Source: Candidatus Eisenbergiella intestinipullorum
GTDB lineage: Bacteria > Bacillota > Clostridia > Lachnospirales > Lachnospiraceae
Length of the DNA: 64,000 nt
Assembly: GCA_019119815.1 (NCBI GenBank)
Contig: DWWH01000012.1
Location: 62,001-126,000 of the forward strand
Direction: 5' to 3'
The notes beneath the pieces are model-generated. The model was not told where the DNA came from. It did no database searches and saw only the letters and a list, made by a program, of their open reading frames with translations. Positions 25,550-34,197 of this stretch are shown here, piece by piece. How positions within the stretch are numbered: position 1 is the first letter of the stretch; each line of letters opens with the position of its first letter. The translations under genes and the position numbers were made by a program.

Positions 25550-25889
25550 CAGTACCTTTCTTTCCTACGGCTTCCTGTTCGCGGGCGTGCTGGCAGCCTC
25601 CTTTTCCCAGGTGCTGCTGAAAAAAGGGGCGATGCGCTCCTGGCCCTCCCTCCTGCGGGAATATCTGAATCCCTGGGTGGCCGGCGGATATTTTCTTCTG
25701 GTCTGCTCCACGGTGCTGAACATCTGCGGACTGAGGGGCCTGTCCTTTCTGAACGGCCCCGTGATGGAATCCTTCGGCTATGTATTTGTTCTTTTTCTGA
25801 GCCGTCTGTTTTTCGGGGAGCGGGTCACGAAACGGAAACTCGCAGGTGTGGGCTGTATTCTGGCCGGGATGCTGATTTACTATCTGTAG
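25542..25889 (+). CDS. SMR/EmrE-like membrane protein, subunit 2
   Basis: ATG 25542 overlaps the stop of the previous gene (ATGAATGA) and has GGAGGGAGG ahead; the longer frame from 25506 is less likely. The 115-aa protein has four helices: LFAGVLAASFSQVLLKKGA, WVAGGYFLLVCSTVLNICGL, MESFGYVFVLFLSRLFFGE and VGCILAGMLIYYL. The glutamate usual in helix 1 of EmrE is not evident in this subunit, which fits lipid-linked-sugar flippases of the ArnEF kind rather than proton-coupled drug exporters. Its 3' end overlaps a convergent gene by 65 bases. Confidence 0.75.
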   Translation: MNDSTFLSYGFLFAGVLAASFSQVLLKKGAMRSWPSLLREYLNPWVAGGYFLLVCSTVLNICGLRGLSFLNGPVMESFGYVFVLFLSRLFFGERVTKRKLAGVGCILAGMLIYYL

Positions 25890-26151
25890 AAGAACAGGAT
25901 CCGTCCGGTTCAAAGGAGCGGAACCATTTGCCTTCGTCCCGTCTGCGGTATGGGGCGGCGAGCTCATGCAGGCCCTTTTCCTCCGCGCATTTTTCACGCA
26001 GCGCATGACGTTCCTGGCGGGTGAGATTGACATATTTCATATAAGAAATGTTCAGCTCCGTCAGCTTTCCGCTGCAGGCGGGGCAGTAGAGTTTGTGGCC
26101 GTTGAGGATATGGATGCGCCGGCAGTATTTGCAGTAATGAATGTACATCAT
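25825..26151 (-). CDS. Small zinc-ribbon protein (Cys4), 109 aa
   Basis: Tandem ATGs at 26151 and 26148 both fit; the upstream frame to 26190 is not needed. Residues 3-30 contain YIHYCKYCRRIHILNGHKLY followed by CPAC, two CxxC knuckles 15 residues apart that should bind one zinc, then SYMKYVNLTRQERHALREKC. I recall very similar small proteins across Lachnospiraceae with no assigned role. The last ~20 residues are Ser-rich and overlap the convergent SMR gene, so this tail may be poorly conserved. A nucleic-acid or ribosome-associated role is possible but unproven. Confidence 0.65.
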   Translation of the reverse strand: MMYIHYCKYCRRIHILNGHKLYCPACSGKLTELNISYMKYVNLTRQERHALREKCAEEKGLHELAAPYRRRDEGKWFRSFEPDGSCSSTDSKSASRPEYSPHLRVSVS

Positions 26152-26240
26152 GGCAGTTCCCTTCTTCCTTTTTTCTTCATTCTGGCACATCCTTCTTTTT
26201 GCGGCAAGGAAAAGCGTTCGACAAAAAGGGACGGCTGCGG

Positions 26241-26269
26241 TTGAGAAGGAAGCCTTCCTGTGCTATACT
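26241..26269 (+). promoter_or_regulatory. Strong extended -10 promoter, long leader before rmlB
   Basis: TTGAGA, 17 bp, TATACT with a TGn extension. It begins a ~330-nt leader to rmlB. The leader holds possible short frames (for example ATG 26363) but none I can support. The 26152-26607 gap otherwise contains only promoters. Confidence 0.6.
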
Positions 26270-26536
26270 GTCCCTGCATTGGGAAGGGAAAAAGCCGGAA
26301 GCGGCCGGGACGGCCGGCGGGTATGGGAACCGGAGAGAAGGACGGATGAGGAAGCGGTGAAAATGTCGAAAAATACCGATGATTTGCGGCATGCGGCAGG
26401 AAAAGGCGAAACGGCAGATGGAAGACGGTGTTTTTCTGACAGGGAAAGGGGAGCAGGCACCGCCGCGGATGGGACTCCGGAGCAAAGCTGTTCCGGCTGC
26501 CGGGCCGGAGATTCGTCTGTCGGCCGGCAGGTTTTG

Positions 26537-26566
26537 TTTGGTAAATCAGGAATTATGTGTTATACT
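26537..26566 (+). promoter_or_regulatory. Promoter proximal to rmlB
   Basis: TTTGGT, 18 bp, TATACT with a TGn extended -10 (TGTTATACT). Transcription would start about 30 bases before the rmlB start codon. Confidence 0.6.
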
Positions 26567-26607
26567 AAGGAAAAATCACAAAAATCAGGAGGAAGATGGA
26601 GGAAACT

Positions 26608-27693
26608 ATGAGAACCTATCTGGTAACGGGCGGCGCCGGATTTATCGGCTCCAATTATATTCATTATATGTTTAAGAAGTATGGAGATCAGATCCGCATC
26701 ATCAACGTGGATGCTCTGACCTATGCGGGAAACCTGGAGAACCTGAAGGATGTGGAGGGAAGGGACAACTATACCTTCATCCGCGCCAACATCTGCGATA
26801 AGGAAGCCATTGAGAAGATCTTCACGGAAAACGACATCGACCGGGTGGTGCACTTCGCGGCGGAGAGCCATGTGGACAGAAGCATCAGGAATCCGGAAAT
26901 CTTCGTGCAGACTAACGTGCTGGGCACGGCTGTGATGCTCAACTGCGCGAAGGCGGCCTGGGAGAAGCCGGACGGAAGCTTTCAAGAGGATAAGAAATTC
27001 CTCCATGTCTCCACGGATGAGGTCTACGGTTCTCTGGAAAAGGAGGGCGAGTATTTTTATGAGACCACGCCCTATGCGCCCCACAGCCCCTATTCCGCAA
27101 GCAAGGCCGGTTCGGACATGCTGGTGAAGGCCTATATGGATACCTACCATTTTCCGGCCAACATCACCAACTGCTCCAACAACTACGGCCCCTACCAGTT
27201 CCCGGAGAAGCTGATTCCGTTGATCATCAACAACGCGCTTCACGGAAAGAAGCTCCCGGTTTACGGAGACGGCAAAAACGTGCGTGACTGGCTGTACGTG
27301 GAGGATCACGCGAAGGCCATCGACATGGTGCAGGAAAAGGGACGCCTGTTTGAAACCTACAATGTGGGCGGACATAACGAGAAGCAGAATATTGAGATCA
27401 TCCATATCATCATCGACACGCTGCGGGAGATGCTTCCGGATTCCGATCCCAGAAAGGCACAGATCAGCGAGGATCTGATCACCTATGTGGAGGACCGCAA
27501 AGGCCACGACCGCCGTTATGCCATCGCGCCGGACAAGATCCGCGCGGAGATCGGCTGGGAACCGGAAACCATGTTCGCGGAGGGCATCAAAAAGACCATC
27601 GCCTGGTATTTCGAGCATGAGGACTGGATGAAGAATGTGACCAGCGGGGACTATCAGAAGTATTACGAAGAAATGTATCATACCGGAAAATAA
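26608..27693 (+). CDS. rmlB: dTDP-glucose 4,6-dehydratase
   Basis: GGAGGA at 26598-26603 selects ATG 26608. The 361-aa short-chain dehydrogenase has the NAD motif VTGGAGFIGSN near the start, HFAAESHVDRSI, and the catalytic YSASKAGSD (Tyr-x3-Lys). NNYGPYQFPEKLIPL is typical of RmlB. It converts dTDP-glucose to dTDP-4-keto-6-deoxyglucose, the second step in dTDP-L-rhamnose synthesis. First of the rmlB-rmlA-rmlC run with its own promoters. Confidence 0.96.
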   Translation: MRTYLVTGGAGFIGSNYIHYMFKKYGDQIRIINVDALTYAGNLENLKDVEGRDNYTFIRANICDKEAIEKIFTENDIDRVVHFAAESHVDRSIRNPEIFVQTNVLGTAVMLNCAKAAWEKPDGSFQEDKKFLHVSTDEVYGSLEKEGEYFYETTPYAPHSPYSASKAGSDMLVKAYMDTYHFPANITNCSNNYGPYQFPEKLIPLIINNALHGKKLPVYGDGKNVRDWLYVEDHAKAIDMVQEKGRLFETYNVGGHNEKQNIEIIHIIIDTLREMLPDSDPRKAQISEDLITYVEDRKGHDRRYAIAPDKIRAEIGWEPETMFAEGIKKTIAWYFEHEDWMKNVTSGDYQKYYEEMYHTGK

Positions 27694-27706
27694 ACGGATG
27701 CGGGGG

Positions 27707-27730
27707 CTGAGGTCCGGACAGGACCGTCAG
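27707..27730 (+). other. Intergenic hairpin rmlB-rmlA
   Basis: CTGAGGTCC (27707-27715) pairs with GGACC-g-TCAG (27721-27730). No U-run follows. Confidence 0.5.
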
Positions 27731-27787
27731 CTTCCGGATTCACCCGCAAAAAGGGCGGGCGGCAGCAAGTAAAGATTGGAGGAAGCC

Positions 27788-28657
27788 ATGAAAGGTATCA
27801 TACTTGCGGGAGGGAGCGGAACCAGACTGTATCCGCTGACCAAGGCAATTTCCAAGCAGATCATGCCGGTATATGACAAACCGATGATCTATTATCCCCT
27901 TTCCACCCTGATGCTGGCGGACATCAGAGAGGTGCTGATCATTTCCACGCCGCGGGATCTGCCCGTGTTCCGGGAGCTGTTCGGAACCGGAGAGCAGCTG
28001 GGGCTGTCCCTTTCCTACGCGGTGCAGGAGGAGCCCAGAGGGCTTGCCGAGGCGTTTTTGATCGGAGAGAAATTCATCGGGAACGACCGCGTCGCTCTGG
28101 TGCTGGGCGACAACATTTTTTACGGCCAGAGCTTTTCCAAAGTGCTGCGCGAGGTTGCGGCCAGGGAAACGGGAGCCACGATTTTCGGCTATTATGTCCG
28201 CGACCCCAGAGAATACGGCGTGGTGGAGTTTGACGAGAACGGGAAGGCCCTTTCCATCGAGGAAAAGCCGGAGCATCCGAAGAGCAACTACGCGGTGCCG
28301 GGACTCTATTTTTACGACAATGACGTGGTCGAGATCGCGAAGAACGTGCAGCCCTCCGCAAGGGGCGAGCTGGAGATCACCGCTGTGAACAACGAATACC
28401 TGCGCAGGGGGATCCTGCGGGTAGAAACGCTGGGAAGAGGCTTTGCCTGGCTGGATACGGGAAGTCATGATTCCCTGCTGGATGCGTCCGATTATGTGGC
28501 GGCGGTCCAGAAGCGGCAGGGACTGTACGTTTCCTGCATCGAGGAGATCGCCTACCGCCGCGGCTTCATCACGAAGGAACAGCTTCTGAAGCTGGCGGAG
28601 CCGCTGATGAAGACCAATTACGGAAAATATCTGGTAGAAGTGGCGAACGGACTGTAA
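27788..28657 (+). CDS. rmlA: Glucose-1-phosphate thymidylyltransferase
   Basis: GGAGGA then ATG 27788. The 289-aa protein starts [18 protein letters not shown], the nucleotidyltransferase signature, followed by [17 protein letters not shown] and LGDNIFYG, all classic RmlA motifs. It makes dTDP-glucose from glucose-1-phosphate and dTTP. Its substrate can be supplied by the phosphoglucomutase at 38354. Length is standard for the short RmlA group. Confidence 0.97.
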   Translation: MKGIILAGGSGTRLYPLTKAISKQIMPVYDKPMIYYPLSTLMLADIREVLIISTPRDLPVFRELFGTGEQLGLSLSYAVQEEPRGLAEAFLIGEKFIGNDRVALVLGDNIFYGQSFSKVLREVAARETGATIFGYYVRDPREYGVVEFDENGKALSIEEKPEHPKSNYAVPGLYFYDNDVVEIAKNVQPSARGELEITAVNNEYLRRGILRVETLGRGFAWLDTGSHDSLLDASDYVAAVQKRQGLYVSCIEEIAYRRGFITKEQLLKLAEPLMKTNYGKYLVEVANGL

Positions 28658-28703
28658 AGAGGACGGGCGCCGCCCGCGGAAATAAAGGAGAAAGATTGAA
28701 AAG

Positions 28704-29276
28704 ATGGGTAAGATAACGGTAGAAACATGTGAGATCGAAGGCCTGAAGGTGATCACCCCGGCGGTGTTCGGGGATGAACGGGGCTATTTTATGGAAACCT
28801 ATCACTATGAGGCCTATAAGCAGGCCGGAATCGATCAGGTCTTCGTGCAGGACAACCAGTCCTCCTCCAGGAAGGGCGTTCTGAGAGGCCTGCATTTTCA
28901 GATCGATTTTCCCCAGGCGAAGCTGGTGCGGGTCCTGAAGGGCGAGGTGTTCGACGTGGCGGTGGACTTGAGAGAGGGATCTCCCACGTTTGGAAAGTGG
29001 CATGGCGTGCTCCTTTCCGAGGAGAATAAAAAACAGTTTTTCATCCCCGAGCATTTCGCACACGGCTTTGTGGTGCTCTCCGATGAGGCGGAGTTCGCCT
29101 ATAAATGTACGGATTTCTACCATCCCAACGATGAGGGCGGCCTGAAGTGGGACGACCCGGAAATCGGCGTGAAGTGGCCGATTCCGGAGGGCATGGAGCT
29201 GATCCTGTCCGAGAAGGATCAGAAATGGGGCGGCCTGAAGGAATACGCCGTAGACGGCGGCCGGAAAAAGCAGTAA
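28704..29276 (+). CDS. rmlC: dTDP-4-dehydrorhamnose 3,5-epimerase
   Basis: A 190-aa cupin with the RmlC motifs DERGYFMETYH, QDNQSSSRKGVLRGLHFQ (catalytic His region) and FFIPEHFAHGFVVLSDEAEF. It epimerises dTDP-4-keto-6-deoxyglucose at C3 and C5. ATG 28704 follows AGGAGAAAG. The final reductase gene rmlD is not visible in this window, so rhamnose formation needs a distant gene or the pathway ends in another sugar. Confidence 0.96.
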   Translation: MGKITVETCEIEGLKVITPAVFGDERGYFMETYHYEAYKQAGIDQVFVQDNQSSSRKGVLRGLHFQIDFPQAKLVRVLKGEVFDVAVDLREGSPTFGKWHGVLLSEENKKQFFIPEHFAHGFVVLSDEAEFAYKCTDFYHPNDEGGLKWDDPEIGVKWPIPEGMELILSEKDQKWGGLKEYAVDGGRKKQ

Positions 29277-29327
29277 GCCGTACAGCGGGGAGAACGTTGG
29301 CAGCATTCAGACTCAGGAACAACAGAT

Positions 29328-29356
29328 TCCGGGATCTTCTTCCTGAAGATCCCGGA
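29328..29356 (+). other. Perfect 12-bp hairpin before the ABC exporter
   Basis: TCCGGGATCTTC (29328-29339) and GAAGATCCCGGA (29345-29356) with a 5-base loop end 14 bases before the permease ATG. It is close enough to influence ribosome access. No U-run follows, so termination is unlikely. Confidence 0.65.
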
Positions 29357-29370
29357 GTGCGGGGACAGGA

Positions 29371-30393
29371 ATGAAGAAAGAAAAAAAAGAGACTGCGGCG
29401 GGGATCAAGCCGCCCGGAAAAAAGACAGGGATTGCCATTTTCACCCTCATCATGCTCATCATGGGGGTGATTATTGCGTGTTACCATAATCCGCTGGCAG
29501 ACCCGGCGGACGAGCTGGTAAAGAAGATCATCGCCTGCGTGCTGATCGTGGCGGCCATTGCGGCGTTCGCCCGGTTTTATGATAAAATCACCCAGCTTCC
29601 CCAGGAGCTGTACGCCAGCCGGCGGCTGATCTGGCGGCTGGCCAAAAACGATTTCAAACGGCGCTACGCCGGTTCCTATATGGGCGCTGTCTGGGCCATG
29701 GTGCAGCCCGTGGTGACGGTCGCTCTGTATTTTGTGGTCTTTCAGGTGATCATGCCGCAGAAGATCGAGCTTGCAGGGAAGGGAGTAACGGTTCCCTACC
29801 TGGTGTTTCTGACCGCCGGACTGGTGCCCTGGTTCTATTTTTCCGAGGCGCTCACCAGCGGCATGATGGCCCTTCTGGAATATGACTATCTGGTGAAGAA
29901 GGTGGTCTTTAAGATCAGCATTCTTCCCATCATCAAGATCATCGCGGCCACGTTCATCCATGGCTTTTTCGTGATCGTACTGCTCGTCATTTCGGCCTGC
30001 TACGGCTTTTATCCCAGCCTGTACACCCTGCAGGTCTTTTACTACAGCTTCTGTACCTTTGCTCTGGTGCTGGCCATCAGCTACACTACCTGTTCGGTGG
30101 TGGTCTATTTCCGGGATCTGCAGCAGATCATCAATATTGCGATGCAGATCGGCATGTGGGCCACGCCGGTTCTGTGGAACATCGGACAGATGAGCGAAAA
30201 GGTGCAGATGGTTTTGAAGATCAATCCTCTGGTATATATCGTGGAAGGATACCGCAGCGCGATTTACGGGGAACAGTGGTTCTGGGAGGATTTCTATTCC
30301 ACCATGTATTTCTGGATCATCACCGTCGGGCTGTTCGTCATCGGCACGCTGGTTTACAAGCGGCTGAAGGTACATTTCGCGGATATCATGTAG
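29371..30393 (+). CDS. ABC-2 polysaccharide exporter permease (Wzm/TagG type)
   Basis: A 340-aa membrane protein. Two helices (~25-70) precede the usual ABC-2 core, which starts with LIWRLAKNDFKRRYAGSYMGAVWAMVQP, a classic TagG/Wzm signature, and has about six helices ending in VGLFVIGTLVYKRLKVHFADIM. The N-terminal two-helix extension is longer than in TagG. With the ATPase encoded next it should export a lipid-linked polysaccharide across the membrane. The gene follows rmlC by ~94 bp containing a perfect hairpin. Confidence 0.92.
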   Translation: MKKEKKETAAGIKPPGKKTGIAIFTLIMLIMGVIIACYHNPLADPADELVKKIIACVLIVAAIAAFARFYDKITQLPQELYASRRLIWRLAKNDFKRRYAGSYMGAVWAMVQPVVTVALYFVVFQVIMPQKIELAGKGVTVPYLVFLTAGLVPWFYFSEALTSGMMALLEYDYLVKKVVFKISILPIIKIIAATFIHGFFVIVLLVISACYGFYPSLYTLQVFYYSFCTFALVLAISYTTCSVVVYFRDLQQIINIAMQIGMWATPVLWNIGQMSEKVQMVLKINPLVYIVEGYRSAIYGEQWFWEDFYSTMYFWIITVGLFVIGTLVYKRLKVHFADIM

Positions 30394-30500
30394 CTGCCGT
30401 TCACTCGTCCGCCGGAACCGGGCAGATGTCGTGTTTGTACAAACAGATGACCGGCTTCTGACAGACGGGAAAACGGTAACGTTGCGCAGGAAGGAATAAT

Positions 30501-31922
30501 ATGGAGACAAAACAGCTTGCCATCCACGTGGAAGGACTGAATAAGGTATACCGCCTGTACGACCACAACAGGGACAGGCTCATCGATTCGCTGGGGCTTG
30601 CCAGAAAAAAACGCTATCGGGAGCATTTCGCCCTGAACAATGTGGATCTGGACGTATATCAGGGGGAATGTGTGGGGATTATCGGAACCAATGGCTCCGG
30701 AAAGTCCACCATTCTGAAAATCATCACCGGCGTTCTTAACCCCACATCCGGCACCGTGCAGGTGAACGGGCGCATTTCCGCCCTGCTGGAGCTGGGCGCA
30801 GGCTTTAATTACGAATACAACGGCATTGAAAATGTCTATCTGAACGGCACCATGATCGGCTTTTCGGAGAAGGAGATCGATGAAAAGCTGCAGGACATTC
30901 TGGATTTCGCGGATATAGGAGACTATGTCTACCAGCCGGTAAAGACTTACTCCAGCGGTATGTTCGTGCGGCTGGCCTTTGCGGTCGCCATCAACATCGA
31001 TCCGGAGATCCTGATCGTGGACGAGGCCCTTTCCGTGGGCGACGTGTTTTTTCAGGCCAAGTGTTATCATAAATTTGAAGAGTTCAAAAAACAGGGCAAG
31101 ACGATTCTCTTCGTCAGTCATGATCTGAGCGCGATCAGCAAATACTGTGACAGAGCGGTGCTGTTAAATCAGGGCGTGAAACTGGGGGAGGGAAGCCCCC
31201 GCGACATGATCGATATTTACAAGCAGGTGCTGGTGGGCCAGTACGAGCTTCCTTCCGGAGACAGGAAGGCAAATCTGGCGGCGGATGAGGACATCCGTAA
31301 GGCCGCAGCTGAGAAAATGGACGGAAAGAAAACGGAAGCTTCAGAGGGACAGCAGCCGGCCGGGACAGGAGACGCGGAAGATGGAAACGCAGAACGGTCC
31401 GCGGAGGAAGGCGGAGGCCGTCCGGTGCCCGGCCTCAATGTCCAGGCGCTTGAATACGGCACCAAAGAAGCCGAGATCGTGGAATACTATATGACGGACG
31501 GGGCGGGACTGCGCACCTCCGCCATTCTGAAGGGAGAGCCCTTTACCCTTCACATGAAGGTGCAGATCCATAAGGACCTCGCGGCTCCCATTTTCGCCCT
31601 TTCCATCAAGAACATCAAAGGCGTGGAGATCACGGGAACCAATACCATGGTGGAGAAAAGCTTCCTGGAGGGCGTGAAGGCCGGAGAAACGGTTCATGTC
31701 ACCTTTACCCAGAAGGTGCGCCTGCAGGGCGGCGAATATCTGCTTTCCCTCGGCGTAACGGGCTATGAGAAAGACGCTTTTACGGTATACCACAGGCTGT
31801 ATGACATCCTGAACCTGACCGTGATCTCAGACCATGACACGGTGGGATACTTTGATATGGAGTCGGACGTAAAAGTATGGTGTACGAGAAGAAGTTCTAA
31901 ACCGGCAGAGGACGCCGGTTAA
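30501..31922 (+). CDS. ABC exporter ATPase with Wzt-like C-terminal carbohydrate-binding domain
   Basis: A 473-aa protein. Residues ~1-245 are an ABC ATPase: Walker A GTNGSGKST (about 61-69), signature-region YSSGMFVRLAFA, Walker B ILIVDEALSVGD and the H-loop VSHD. A Glu/Ala/Gly-rich linker (~255-315) leads to a C-terminal beta-sandwich (~325-460, LNVQALEYGTKEAEIVEYYM onward) like Wzt_C. In Wzt that domain recognises the finished, capped end of O-antigen chains. A methyltransferase-kinase gene follows, consistent with cap recognition. The 3' end is buried in a strong hairpin that includes the stop codon. Confidence 0.92.
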   Translation: METKQLAIHVEGLNKVYRLYDHNRDRLIDSLGLARKKRYREHFALNNVDLDVYQGECVGIIGTNGSGKSTILKIITGVLNPTSGTVQVNGRISALLELGAGFNYEYNGIENVYLNGTMIGFSEKEIDEKLQDILDFADIGDYVYQPVKTYSSGMFVRLAFAVAINIDPEILIVDEALSVGDVFFQAKCYHKFEEFKKQGKTILFVSHDLSAISKYCDRAVLLNQGVKLGEGSPRDMIDIYKQVLVGQYELPSGDRKANLAADEDIRKAAAEKMDGKKTEASEGQQPAGTGDAEDGNAERSAEEGGGRPVPGLNVQALEYGTKEAEIVEYYMTDGAGLRTSAILKGEPFTLHMKVQIHKDLAAPIFALSIKNIKGVEITGTNTMVEKSFLEGVKAGETVHVTFTQKVRLQGGEYLLSLGVTGYEKDAFTVYHRLYDILNLTVISDHDTVGYFDMESDVKVWCTRRSSKPAEDAG

Positions 31923-32111
31923 GAACTTCTGACAGTCTCGTACTACGATTCAGATGCCGCCTCCGGCGGCAGAAAGAGGAGGCAGGATGAAACATAAGCC
32001 TGATGGCTTATGTTTCATCCTGGGATTTGTGACATTTGTCACAAATCCCATGGATCGCAGCCAGGAAATCGCATACGCGATTCCCCGGCGCGACCTCAGC
32101 GCAAAAGCGCT
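31882..32111 (+). repeat. Run of six RNA hairpins between wzt-like and methyltransferase-kinase genes
   Basis: In order: (1) 24-bp three-part stem 31882-31943 spanning the stop codon (GTACGAGA/TCTCGTAC, AGAAGTTCT/AGAACTTCT, AACCGGC/GCCGGTT); (2) GCCGCC/GGCGGC at 31956-31970; (3) perfect 17-bp stem 31984-32000 with 32005-32021; (4) perfect 14-bp stem 32021-32034 with 32037-32050; (5) AATCGC/GCGATT at 32067-32082; (6) AGCGC-AAAA-GCGCT at 32098-32111. The ribosome binding site GGAGG follows at 32119. None has a U-run. Confidence 0.8.
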
Positions 32112-32127
32112 TCGGTTAGGAGGTAAT

Positions 32128-34197
32128 ATGACGGAGCAGATCGGAAAAGTGACGCTGGACCTGTCTCATTATCCGGGGGAGGATTTTTACTGTGACGGGA
32201 CGGTGGAGGATGAGATCCTGGAAATCGTGAAAAGCGTTCCTGCCGGGGAATATCAGAAGCAGATCGAGGAAAAGAAGAGCTGGCCGGTGTTCTATCATCT
32301 GTCGCCGCAGCGGGAGAACATCGTTTCCTGGCTTCCCATGGATAAGAGCACAAAGGTGCTGGAGGTGGGAAGCGGCATGGGAGCGGTGACGGGCGTCCTT
32401 GCCGAAAAGGCGGGAAGCGTCACCTGCGTGGATCTGTCGAAGAAGCGCAGCACCATCAATGCCATCCGCAATCAGGAGCGGGACAATGTGACGATCCATG
32501 TGGGAAACTTCACGGACATCGAGCCGGAGCTGCCCTGTGATTACGATTATGTGCTCTTAATCGGGGTGTTTGAGTATGGCCAGAGCTATATCCCCACGAA
32601 AACGCCCTTTGAGGATTTTCTGAAAATCAACCTGAAGCATGTAAAGCCGGGCGGGAATCTGGTCATCGCCATCGAAAACAAGATGGGGATGAAATACTGG
32701 GCGGGCTGTCAGGAGGATCATCTGGCGAAGTTTTTCGCGGGAATTGAGGACTATCCGGAGGGCGGAGGCGTGCGCACCTTTACCAGAAAGGGGCTGGAGC
32801 GGCTGCTTCACACCTGCGGGGTATCTGACTATCATTTTTATTATCCCTATCCGGACTACAAATTCGCGGACGTGATCTATTCGGACAGAAGGCTTCCCCG
32901 GCCGGGAGAGCTTTCCCGGAATCTGCGGAATTTCGACGGGGACAGGCTGCTTCTGTTTGATGAGAAAAACGCCTTCGACATGGTGATCCGGGAAGGGATC
33001 TTTCCCATGTACAGCAACTCCTATCTGCTCATGACCGGCCCCGCGCCGGAAACCGTCTATTCCAAATTTTCCAATGACCGGGCGGACATCTATGCCATCC
33101 GGACGGACATCACGGAGGATGCCGCAGGAAGAAAGCGGGTGCTGAAATACCCGGACGGCCCGGCGGCCGCGGAGCATGTGGAAAATATCGCGCGCTTCGG
33201 AAAGCTGTTACGGGAGCGGTACGAGGAAGGCGGCCTGTATGTGAATCGCTGTGAGATCGAAAGGGGGCCGGACGGCCTTCCCTGCGCCTGCCTGGAATAT
33301 CTGGAAGGGATCACGCTGGAGGAGCTTCTGGATAACTGCCTGGAGGAGGGCGATCAGGCGGGCTTTGACGCCCTGTTTGAAGAATATCTGCAGAAAATCC
33401 GGGTGCATCAGGAAATGCCGGTTTCCGATTATGATCTGGTGTTCGGAAATATTCTGATCGACGCGCAGGGGCGCTGGAATCTGATCGATTATGAATGGAC
33501 CTTTGAGGAACGGGTGGATATGGAGGCGCTGGCCTACCGTTCCCTGTACTGCTACCAGATGGGCGACGGCAGGCGGAAGGAACTTGCCATGGAGCCTTTC
33601 CTGAAGCGGCTTGGCATCAGTGAAAAAAAGGCGCAGGAATACCGGGCGAGAGAGAGAAGATTCCAGAAGGCGGTGACGGGAAACCGGGTTTCCATTTCCG
33701 ACATGCGCGTGCTTCTGGGCAGAAGGGCCGTGCCCTGGCAGTCCTTTTTCTCCCAGGTGGAGCGCAGCGTGGTGGAGGTATTTGAGGATTTCGGACATGG
33801 ATACAGCCCGGAGCACTCGTATCATTTATATCCGAGCTTTGTCGTTTCGGACATGATGCGGCTTTCCATCCCCCTAAAAGAGGGCGTGCGCGGCGTGCGG
33901 GTGGACCCGGCGGAATGCTCCTGCATCATCCGGATGAAGTCGGCTTCGCTTTCCGGAAAGGAGCTGGATCTTGCGGACAAGGCGGTGCTCGCCATGAACG
34001 GCTGGGAACTGACCGGAAAAGGGGAACGGATGCCGGTATTCTTTTTCCATACGGGCGATCCGAACATCAACATCCGTCTGGAAAAGGAAAACGGAGAAGC
34101 GGGGGAGATTCTGGAGCTGGAATTTGAGATCAACAGGCTGCCGGAGGAAACCGCCTCGGCCCTGGACGCGAATCTGAAAAGGAGACACTGGTTTTGA
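32128..34197 (+). CDS. Methyltransferase-kinase fusion (WbdD-like chain terminator candidate)
   Basis: AGGAGG at 32118-32123 sets ATG 32128. The 689-aa protein has a class I SAM methyltransferase domain (~30-260, VLEVGSGMGAVTG at 77-89 and TCVDLSKKR), then a kinase-fold domain (~290-530) with a catalytic-loop-like VSDYDLVFGNILID (D436, N441) and a DFG-like NLIDYEW (D454), and a beta-rich C-terminal region (~560-689). The same MT-plus-kinase order occurs in WbdD, which adds a methyl-phosphate cap to E. coli O9a chains and is coupled to Wzm/Wzt export. The position right after a Wzt with a C-terminal domain supports an analogous capping role. The usual kinase histidine is absent and substrate is unproven. 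Confidence 0.75.
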   Translation: MTEQIGKVTLDLSHYPGEDFYCDGTVEDEILEIVKSVPAGEYQKQIEEKKSWPVFYHLSPQRENIVSWLPMDKSTKVLEVGSGMGAVTGVLAEKAGSVTCVDLSKKRSTINAIRNQERDNVTIHVGNFTDIEPELPCDYDYVLLIGVFEYGQSYIPTKTPFEDFLKINLKHVKPGGNLVIAIENKMGMKYWAGCQEDHLAKFFAGIEDYPEGGGVRTFTRKGLERLLHTCGVSDYHFYYPYPDYKFADVIYSDRRLPRPGELSRNLRNFDGDRLLLFDEKNAFDMVIREGIFPMYSNSYLLMTGPAPETVYSKFSNDRADIYAIRTDITEDAAGRKRVLKYPDGPAAAEHVENIARFGKLLRERYEEGGLYVNRCEIERGPDGLPCACLEYLEGITLEELLDNCLEEGDQAGFDALFEEYLQKIRVHQEMPVSDYDLVFGNILIDAQGRWNLIDYEWTFEERVDMEALAYRSLYCYQMGDGRRKELAMEPFLKRLGISEKKAQEYRARERRFQKAVTGNRVSISDMRVLLGRRAVPWQSFFSQVERSVVEVFEDFGHGYSPEHSYHLYPSFVVSDMMRLSIPLKEGVRGVRVDPAECSCIIRMKSASLSGKELDLADKAVLAMNGWELTGKGERMPVFFFHTGDPNINIRLEKENGEAGEILELEFEINRLPEETASALDANLKRRHWF

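Noticed and set aside
26270..26607. Leader peptide or small ORF at ATG 26363
   Set aside because: No good binding site, composition like random frame, and a nearer promoter for rmlB exists.
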